Origin: Pseudomonas sp. RSB 5.4
GTDB taxonomy: Bacteria; Pseudomonadota; Gammaproteobacteria; Pseudomonadales; Pseudomonadaceae
Assembly: GCF_037126175.1 (NCBI RefSeq)
Contig: NZ_CP146986.1
Coordinates: 1,950,501 to 2,014,500, forward strand
Length of the DNA: 64,000 bases
Reading direction: 5' to 3'
Each line of letters starts with the position of its first letter. Position 1 is the first letter of the stretch. The translations under genes and the position numbers were made by a program. Positions 58,584-64,000 of the stretch are shown here, piece by piece. Below the pieces are notes generated by a model. It did not search any database. It saw only the letters and a program-made list of their open reading frames with translations, and was not told where the DNA came from.

Positions 58584-59759
58584 TTATTGTCGCACTAGAA
58601 ACTTCAGGTCGCTCGGGGCGTCCATCGGCAGTTTTTGCACGGTTTTGCCAAGCAGACCGGTCTTGGCATCGCGCTCGACGACAACAATTTCGTTGCTCTT
58701 CTGGTTGGCGACCAGCAGGAATTTGCCACTCGGATCGAGGCTGAACTCACGCGGGTGATCACCTTCCACCGAGCGTTTTTGCAGCTCCTTGAGCTGACCG
58801 GTCGCCGGGTCGATGCTGAACACCAGCAACTGATTGGCAGTGCCACGGTTGCTGACGTAGAGGAATTTGCCATCCGCCGAGGCATGCAGCGCCGCACCGG
58901 CCTTGTCCGAAGTCGGTTGGCCGGCAGCCAGATCGACCAGTTGCGTCTGGGTCAGCACGCCGTCGTTGTAGTCGAACACAGCGACCTGTGCGCTCATTTC
59001 CATGGTCAGCCAGGCATGTTTGCCGTCAGCACTGAACAGCAAATGACGCGGGCCGCTGCCGGCCGGCAAGGCAATCGAAGCGGTTTTTGCCGGGGTCAGC
59101 GGCAGGTCCGGGTTGGCCTTCGGGTCAAATTTGTAGATGAAGACCTTGTCCGCACCGAGGTCGTTGGAGAACACGTAGCGGCCATCCGGTGAGGAAACGG
59201 TCGAGTGCACGTGGTTCGACGCCTGACGCTCGGGGTTGACCCGGCTCGCCGGGTGCGCGCTCATCTGCACCACCGGTTTGAGCTTGCCATCGGCACCGAC
59301 CGGCAACACCGCCAAGGTGCCACCCGGATCTTCCATCACCGAATAGTTGCTGACGAACAGGTGGCTGGCGTCGCCGCTGAGGCTTGAGTGGGTCGGTTCG
59401 TTACCCAGGCTCTGCACCTGATTGATCAGGGTCAGGGCGTGGGTCTTCGGATCAATCGAGTAGCTGCTGACGCGACCGACAGGGTCTTTCTGGCCGGGGC
59501 CGTTTTCATTGACCACGAACAGCCGATGCTGGTCTTTGGACAGGGTCAGCCATGACGGGTTTTCGCTCTTCACCACTTGCAGCGGCTTGGCAGCGATCTG
59601 GCCGGTGGCACTGTCGAAATTCATCCGGTAGATGCCCTGGCTGGTACCCGCCGTGTAGGAGCCGACCAGCAATTGATAGTTCTCGGCGCTGGCACTGGAA
59701 AGGCCCATCGCACCGACGCTGCCGGCCATCAGCAGCGGCCAGAATTTACGCATGTTCAT
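58584..59759 (-). CDS. Exported lactonase-family beta-propeller (YbhE/6-phosphogluconolactonase-like)
   Basis: 391 aa starting at MNMRKFWPLLMAGSVGAM; the chosen ATG has GAGG about 9 bp upstream and overlaps the end of the preceding gene. A signal peptide (cleavage after ASA) is followed by seven propeller blades: YQLLVGSYTAGTSQGIYR, GNEPTHSSLSGDASHLFVSNY, ASNHVHSTVSSPDGRYVFSND, GSGPRHLLFSADGKHAWL and DHPREFSLDPSGKFLLVAN are the family repeats with His/Arg positions. The fold is that of cytoplasmic 6-phosphogluconolactonase YbhE, but the signal peptide puts this member in the periplasm, where it may open aldonolactones made by periplasmic glucose oxidation. Confidence 0.88.
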   Translation of the reverse strand: MNMRKFWPLLMAGSVGAMGLSSASAENYQLLVGSYTAGTSQGIYRMNFDSATGQIAAKPLQVVKSENPSWLTLSKDQHRLFVVNENGPGQKDPVGRVSSYSIDPKTHALTLINQVQSLGNEPTHSSLSGDASHLFVSNYSVMEDPGGTLAVLPVGADGKLKPVVQMSAHPASRVNPERQASNHVHSTVSSPDGRYVFSNDLGADKVFIYKFDPKANPDLPLTPAKTASIALPAGSGPRHLLFSADGKHAWLTMEMSAQVAVFDYNDGVLTQTQLVDLAAGQPTSDKAGAALHASADGKFLYVSNRGTANQLLVFSIDPATGQLKELQKRSVEGDHPREFSLDPSGKFLLVANQKSNEIVVVERDAKTGLLGKTVQKLPMDAPSDLKFLVRQ

Positions 59760-60057
59760 CAGTTTCATCCTCGTCATCGCTGCTGCTGACTACATCACCG
59801 AGGCAGACCAGACGGTGCTCGCCGGTGGTTTTGGTGTCGCTGGCGTAGCCAATGATCAGCCAACTCTGCAGGTCTTCATCAAACGTCGCCGCTGTAACCT
59901 GCGCCGGGGTGAACTCCCAATGCTTGGCCGTGCGGCCATCGATGCATTCGATGTGCAGATTGTCGTCTTCGTCGAGGGCGAATTCGAAGGCGTGCAAGCC
60001 ATCGATTTCGACCATGCCGCAGTGTTCGAGGGCGTTGAGAAGGGTTTGGGCAGTCAT
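59746..60057 (-). CDS. Small acidic protein, probably DUF5629-type
   Basis: 103 aa, soluble. MVEIDGLHAFEFALDEDDNLHIECIDGR and HWEFTPAQVTAATFDEDLQSW (each read in part) form a compact beta domain, and the C-terminus is acidic and probably disordered (SSSDDEDETDEHA). I associate it with the Pseudomonas-restricted DUF5629 family, from memory. The stop overlaps the start of the lactonase-like gene by 14 bp, so both are likely co-translated. Confidence 0.7.
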   Translation of the reverse strand: MTAQTLLNALEHCGMVEIDGLHAFEFALDEDDNLHIECIDGRTAKHWEFTPAQVTAATFDEDLQSWLIIGYASDTKTTGEHRLVCLGDVVSSSDDEDETDEHA

Positions 60058-60119
60058 GGCAAACAGTCTTTCTTAGGGGGGAAAGGGCCAATGATAGCTC
60101 ATTGTCGTGCCCGGCCCTT

Positions 60120-60208
60120 GTAGGAGTGAGCCTGCTCGCGATGGCGGTGTGTCATCCAACCAAGATGTCGAATGTGAAACCGCTATCGCGAGCAGGCTCA
60201 CTCCTACA
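60120..60208. repeat. REP doublet
   Basis: GTAGGAGTGAGCCTGCTCGCG and complement (CTACTC-type outer ends) around a 36-nt spacer, after the end of the semialdehyde dehydrogenase gene. Confidence 0.88.
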
Positions 60209-60226
60209 GGGGATTTGCGGTGTGAG

Positions 60227-61807
60227 TTAGAAGGCGTCGCGCGAAGGCTTGCCATCCACCAGACGCTGAATGCGCAGCGGATTGCCATTCTTCAGCGGTT
60301 CCGGCAGCAAACTGTCGGGGTAATTCTGGAAACACACCGGACGCAGGAAACGATCAATCGCCAGCGTCCCCACCGACGTGCCGCGCGAGTCGGACGTCGC
60401 CGGATACGGCCCGCCATGCACCATCGAGTCACACACCTCGACCCCGGTCGGATAACCATTGAGCAGGATCCGCCCGACCTTCTGCTCAAGCAACGGCGTC
60501 AGTTCCGGGAAGCGTTCGAAGTCGGCCTGCTCGCCGATCATCGTCGCCGTCAGTTGGCCGTGCAGGCCCTGCAGCGCCGCGCTGAGCTCGGCCTTGTCCG
60601 CCACTTCGACGATCACCGTGGTCGGGCCGAACACTTCCTCCTGTAGCACTTCATCGCTGTTGATCAATAGGCTGACATCGGCCTTGAACAACTGAGGCTG
60701 CGCCTGATTGCCCTGCTGCGGCTGACCCGCCAAATGCTCAATGCCGGAATGCGCCAAGAGTTTCTGCAAGCCTTTGCCGTAGCTGCCAAGCGTGCCGGCG
60801 TTGAGCATGGTCTGCGCCGGTTGATCGCCGATCAGCCCGGCCACTTGCTGGACAAACGCGCTGAACTGCGGCGAGCGAATACCAATGACCAAACCGGGAT
60901 TGGTGCAGAACTGACCACAGCCCTGCACCACCGAGGCGGTCAGGTCGCGGGCGATCGATTCCGAACGCGTGGCCAGCGCCTGCGGCAAGACGATCACCGG
61001 GTTGATGCTCGACATCTCGGCGAACACCGGGATCGGTTGCGGCCGCGCCGCCGCCATGTCGCACAGTGCCCGACCGCCCTTGAGCGAACCGGTGAAACCG
61101 ACGGCCTGAATCGCCGGATGCTTGACCAGCCACTCGCCCACACCGCCGCCGTAAATCATGTTGAACACACCGACGGGCATCGCAGTTTTTTCGGCGGCGC
61201 GAATCAGTGCATCGGCGACAAGTTCAGCAGTTGCCATGTGTCCGCTGTGGGCCTTGAACACCACCGGGCAACCAGCGGCCAGCGCGGCAGCGGTATCGCC
61301 ACCCGCAGTGGAAAACGCCAGCGGAAAGTTGCTCGCGCCAAACACCGCCACCGGGCCGAGGCCGATGCGGTACTGCCGCAGATCCGGGCGCGGCAACGGC
61401 TGGCGATCCGGCAGTGGCAGATCGATTCGCGCGCCGTAGAAATCACCGCGCCGCAGGACTTTGGCGAACAGGCGCATCTGGCCGCTGGTACGCCCGCGCT
61501 CGCCCTGAATCCGCCCCGCCGGCAACGCGGTTTCACGACAGACCACGGCCACGAAATCATCACCCAACGCATCCAGCTCATCGGCAATCGCGTCGAGAAA
61601 TTGCGCGCGGCGTTCAGCGCTGAGGCTGCGATAGGGCGGGTACGCTGCGGCGGCGGCTTTGGCGGCGGCATCGACTTCGGTTTCAGTCGCCTGAATGAAA
61701 TCGTACGGCAGGTGTTCGCCGGTAGTCGCGTCGACGCTATGCAGTTTGACGTTGCCCGCGGCACTGCGCTGCCCGCCGATGTAGTTGTGACCGAGAATCT
61801 GAGTCAT
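60227..61807 (-). CDS. Alpha-ketoglutarate semialdehyde (2,5-dioxovalerate) dehydrogenase
   Basis: 526 aa, an aldehyde dehydrogenase of the KGSA class. It has the N-terminal ILGHNYIGGQRS start, the NAD(P)-binding region FGASNFPLAFSTAGGDTA, catalytic Glu in PVFAEMSSINPV and catalytic Cys in GCGQFCTNPGLV. The class oxidises 2,5-dioxopentanoate to 2-oxoglutarate, the last step of non-phosphorylating pentose, glucarate/galactarate and hydroxyproline breakdown. The AraD1-like gene ends 9 bp upstream and a sugar-acid-type MFS transporter precedes that, so sugar-acid catabolism is the likely setting. Confidence 0.92.
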   Translation of the reverse strand: MTQILGHNYIGGQRSAAGNVKLHSVDATTGEHLPYDFIQATETEVDAAAKAAAAAYPPYRSLSAERRAQFLDAIADELDALGDDFVAVVCRETALPAGRIQGERGRTSGQMRLFAKVLRRGDFYGARIDLPLPDRQPLPRPDLRQYRIGLGPVAVFGASNFPLAFSTAGGDTAAALAAGCPVVFKAHSGHMATAELVADALIRAAEKTAMPVGVFNMIYGGGVGEWLVKHPAIQAVGFTGSLKGGRALCDMAAARPQPIPVFAEMSSINPVIVLPQALATRSESIARDLTASVVQGCGQFCTNPGLVIGIRSPQFSAFVQQVAGLIGDQPAQTMLNAGTLGSYGKGLQKLLAHSGIEHLAGQPQQGNQAQPQLFKADVSLLINSDEVLQEEVFGPTTVIVEVADKAELSAALQGLHGQLTATMIGEQADFERFPELTPLLEQKVGRILLNGYPTGVEVCDSMVHGGPYPATSDSRGTSVGTLAIDRFLRPVCFQNYPDSLLPEPLKNGNPLRIQRLVDGKPSRDAF

Positions 61808-61816
61808 GGGAGCTCC

Positions 61817-62809
61817 TTAAAGGGTGCCGATGCTGTCCGGTTGAAAAACCGCTGCTGCCGGCGCGATGCCGTTGACCAGTGGTGCGCCGAATTCGGCCTG
61901 GCTGATTTCAAACCGGTCGCCGGGTTGGGTGCGGATGCCATCGGCGAACGACAGGGTCGCGGTGCCGAAAAAGTGGATGTGCACGTCGCCGGGACGCAGG
62001 AACTGGCGGTATTTGAAATGGTGGTATTCGAGGTTGGCGAGGCTATGGCACATGTTGGCTTCGCCGCTGAGGAATTCGTTCTGCCACAGCACTTCACCGT
62101 TACGCAGGATGCGGCTGGTGCCGGCCAGATGCTGCGGCAGTTCGCCGGTGCGCAGTTCCGGGCCGTAGCTGCAACTGCGCAGTTTCGAATGCGCCAGGTA
62201 CAGGTAGTTCTTGCGCTCCATGACGTGGTCGGAGAACTCGTTGCCCACCGCAAAACCGAGGCGCCAAGGTTTGCCGTCGTGGCCAATGACGTAGAGCCCG
62301 GCCATTTCCGGTTCCTCGCCGGCATCCTCGGCAAACGGTGGCAACGGGAACGCCTCGCCCGGACGCACGACGATGCTGCCGTCGCCCTTGTAAAACCATT
62401 CCGGCTGCACGCCCGCCTGCCCCGCCGCCGGTTTGCCGCCCTCCACGCCCCATTTGAAGATGCGCATGGTGTCGGTCATTTGCGCTTCGTCGCCGGCCTG
62501 TTGATGCATCTTGTCCCGGGCCGAAGCGCTGCCCAAATGCGTCAGGCCGGTGCCGCTGACCAGCAGGTGCGCAGGATCGGGATGGTCCAGCGGTGGCAGG
62601 ATGCGCCGGGTGTTCAGTAACTCCGCGTAGTCATGATCGATGCCGAGGCCGTGGGTCTGCACTTGCTGTTCAAGGGTGCTGCCGGCCTCGATCGCGGCCA
62701 ACGCCAGATCGCGTACGCTGCGGGCGTCCTGCACTTCGCGGATCAGCCCGATGTCGACCACGCCGACGCGGCGCTCGCCGTTAATCAATTCGAATTGAAC
62801 CAGATGCAT
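61817..62809 (-). CDS. AraD1/FAH-family enzyme (putative keto-deoxy sugar acid dehydratase)
   Basis: 330 aa of the fumarylacetoacetate hydrolase superfamily, AraD1/GguC subgroup. Metal and substrate motifs are visible in FKWGVEGGKPAAGQAGVQPEW, EEPEMAGLYVIG, GFAVGNEFSDHVME and SYGPELRTG. In this subgroup members dehydrate 2-keto-3-deoxy sugar acids such as L-KDA to 2,5-dioxovalerate, the substrate of the next enzyme in the operon, which supports the assignment. The precise sugar (arabinonate, xylonate, glucarate) cannot be decided from sequence. Middle gene of the minus-strand operon. Confidence 0.82.
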   Translation of the reverse strand: MHLVQFELINGERRVGVVDIGLIREVQDARSVRDLALAAIEAGSTLEQQVQTHGLGIDHDYAELLNTRRILPPLDHPDPAHLLVSGTGLTHLGSASARDKMHQQAGDEAQMTDTMRIFKWGVEGGKPAAGQAGVQPEWFYKGDGSIVVRPGEAFPLPPFAEDAGEEPEMAGLYVIGHDGKPWRLGFAVGNEFSDHVMERKNYLYLAHSKLRSCSYGPELRTGELPQHLAGTSRILRNGEVLWQNEFLSGEANMCHSLANLEYHHFKYRQFLRPGDVHIHFFGTATLSFADGIRTQPGDRFEISQAEFGAPLVNGIAPAAAVFQPDSIGTL

Positions 62810-62851
62810 ATGTCCTCTCCTGTAAACCAGTCTTCAGTTCGACGCCGATCC

Positions 62852-62944
62852 ATTGTGGGAGCGGGCTTGCTAGCGAAAGCGGTGTGTCATTCAACGATGA
62901 GGGTGGCTGACCCTCCGCATTCGCGAGCAAGCCCGCTCCCACAT
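62852..62944. repeat. REP doublet
   Basis: TGTGGGAGCGGGCTTGCTAG and TCGCGAGCAAGCCCGCTCCC with one base differing in the arms, between the transporter and the AraD1-like gene within the same operon. Confidence 0.88.
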
Positions 62945-62967
62945 GGGTTCCATGTTGTTCTGCCGAT

Positions 62968-64000
62968 TCAGGTTCGCGTGGCACCGCGTGCGCTGGCGGC
63001 AAATTGCTCGGCCGGCAGCACGTGTTTGCGCTCGAGCACGCGGTAGACGATGGCTGTGAGGATCAATCCGCACACCATCACGCCCGACAGGAAATACAAC
63101 CCCGAAGCCAGACTCCCGGTGTACTCCTTCAGCGCCCCGATCACGAACGGGCCAATGTAGCCGCCGAGATTGCCCACCGAGTTGATCAGGGCGATCCCCG
63201 CCGCTGCACTCGCGCCGGCAAAGAACCGCCCCGGCAAGGTCCAGAACACCGCCGTGCAAGAAAACAGCGCGAACGCCACCAGACACAGCGCCGCCAATTG
63301 CGCCACCGGCAGGGTCAGCCACGCGCTGAAGAACAGGCCCAGCGCGCCCAGCACATAGAGCACCGCCAGATGGCCGTAGCGATCATTCATGCGGTCGGAA
63401 CTGCGCGGCACGATCAGCAGACCGACGATGCCGAAGATGTACGGCACCGCCGAGACAAAACCGGTCACCAGATCGCTGCCGCCGAACTGTTTGATCAGCG
63501 TCGGCAGCCACAGGCCGAGGCCATAAATGCTCAGGGTCACCGGCAGGTAAAACAGCGCCAGCAGCAACACGCGTTTGTCTTTGAGCGCATGCAGCGGGTT
63601 GCCGTGACGGGTCTGGCCGTATTCCTGAAGATCTTTTTTCAGTTCGCCGGTCAGCCAGTCTTTCTCGGCCTGATCCATCCACTTCACGTTCTGCGGGCCA
63701 TCGGGCAGCCAGCGCAATACCGGCCAGGTCAGGAGGATCGCCGGGGTGCCGATGACGATGAACAGCCATTGCCAGCCGTGCAGACCGAGGATGCCGTCCA
63801 TGCCCAGCAAGCCGCCGGATACCGGGCCGGTGATCATCATCGCGATCGGTTGAGAGAGGATGAACAGGCCGAGGATCTTGCCGCGATGGCGCACCGGGAA
63901 CCATTGGGTGATGTAGTAGAGAACGCCGGGGAAGAACCCCGCCTCCGCCGCGCCGAGCAGAAAGCGCATCACGTAGAAACTGTGCGGCCCCTGGACGAAG
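62968..64000 (-). CDS. MFS transporter, anion:cation symporter (ACS) family, 5' end outside window
   Basis: The visible 344 residues begin inside the protein (FVQGPHSFYVMRFLLGAAEAGFFPGVLYY), so about 90 N-terminal residues lie beyond base 64000. RFLLGAAEAGFFPG and WFPVRHRGKILGLF are the typical loop between helices 4 and 5 of ACS transporters (phthalate, tartrate, glucarate/galactarate permeases). Nine or so hydrophobic helices follow to the C-terminus. Given the two downstream enzymes, uptake of a sugar acid is the likely job. Confidence 0.9.
   Translation of the reverse strand, partial: FVQGPHSFYVMRFLLGAAEAGFFPGVLYYITQWFPVRHRGKILGLFILSQPIAMMITGPVSGGLLGMDGILGLHGWQWLFIVIGTPAILLTWPVLRWLPDGPQNVKWMDQAEKDWLTGELKKDLQEYGQTRHGNPLHALKDKRVLLLALFYLPVTLSIYGLGLWLPTLIKQFGGSDLVTGFVSAVPYIFGIVGLLIVPRSSDRMNDRYGHLAVLYVLGALGLFFSAWLTLPVAQLAALCLVAFALFSCTAVFWTLPGRFFAGASAAAGIALINSVGNLGGYIGPFVIGALKEYTGSLASGLYFLSGVMVCGLILTAIVYRVLERKHVLPAEQFAASARGATRT

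Overview
The window looks like chromosome of a fluorescent-group Pseudomonas. It is GC-rich, it carries many copies of the REP repeats typical of that group (GTGGGAGCGGGCTTGCTCGCG and relatives), and most blocks match P. aeruginosa gene order as I remember it (hxc/vre, gdhB-moxR-bat, sbcDC).

Region 1 (1-12.3 kb and 25.8-30.0 kb) is a phosphate-starvation type secretion locus. It holds the N-terminal part of a two-partner-secretion exoprotein, a DING/PstS-like exported protein, a complete-looking Hxc-type type II secretion set (hxcS, R, Q, Z, Y, X, T, V ... P, U, W) and the cell-surface-signalling trio vreA-vreI-vreR. In P. aeruginosa VreI and PhoB drive exactly these neighbours. Between hxcQ and hxcR lies an array with a 236-bp period, in which each unit repeats the start of hxcR and a REP pair. 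hxcP is frameshifted at two C6 tracts.

Region 2 (12.3-25.8 kb) is an accessory island inserted inside the hxc cluster, between hxcV and hxcP; its right part is visibly AT-rich. It holds a putative membrane-active effector with two paralogous membrane immunity candidates, a PAAR protein with a lambda-R-like (GH104) muramidase effector and two paralogous periplasmic immunity candidates (one an orphan beside a remnant of a lost effector), and two DUF6124-type genes. Each DUF6124-type gene is preceded by an element of about 330 nt whose base pairing covaries between the copies and which can form mutually exclusive stems. A defence-like group follows: a TIR protein, an HNH protein, a HEPN protein whose active-site motif lies beyond an A7 slippery sequence in the -1 frame, an unknown 178-aa protein and an OLD-family ATPase/TOPRIM nuclease.

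Region 3 (30-48 kb) is core genome: small exported proteins, an AhpD/CMD-like protein next to a MocR regulator, a monooxygenase-fold protein, a cupin, a lipoprotein, the large NAD-glutamate dehydrogenase gdhB, and a six-gene MoxR/DUF58/DUF4381/vWA/vWA-TPR/BatD operon.

Region 4 (48-64 kb) has a 1207-aa protein with nine RCC1-like repeats, sbcD-sbcC-GST, small membrane and exported proteins, an exported lactonase-like propeller, and a sugar-acid catabolic operon (MFS transporter, AraD1/FAH-like enzyme, alpha-ketoglutarate semialdehyde dehydrogenase) that runs off the right edge.

No tRNA, rRNA, CRISPR array, integrase or insertion-sequence transposase was seen.
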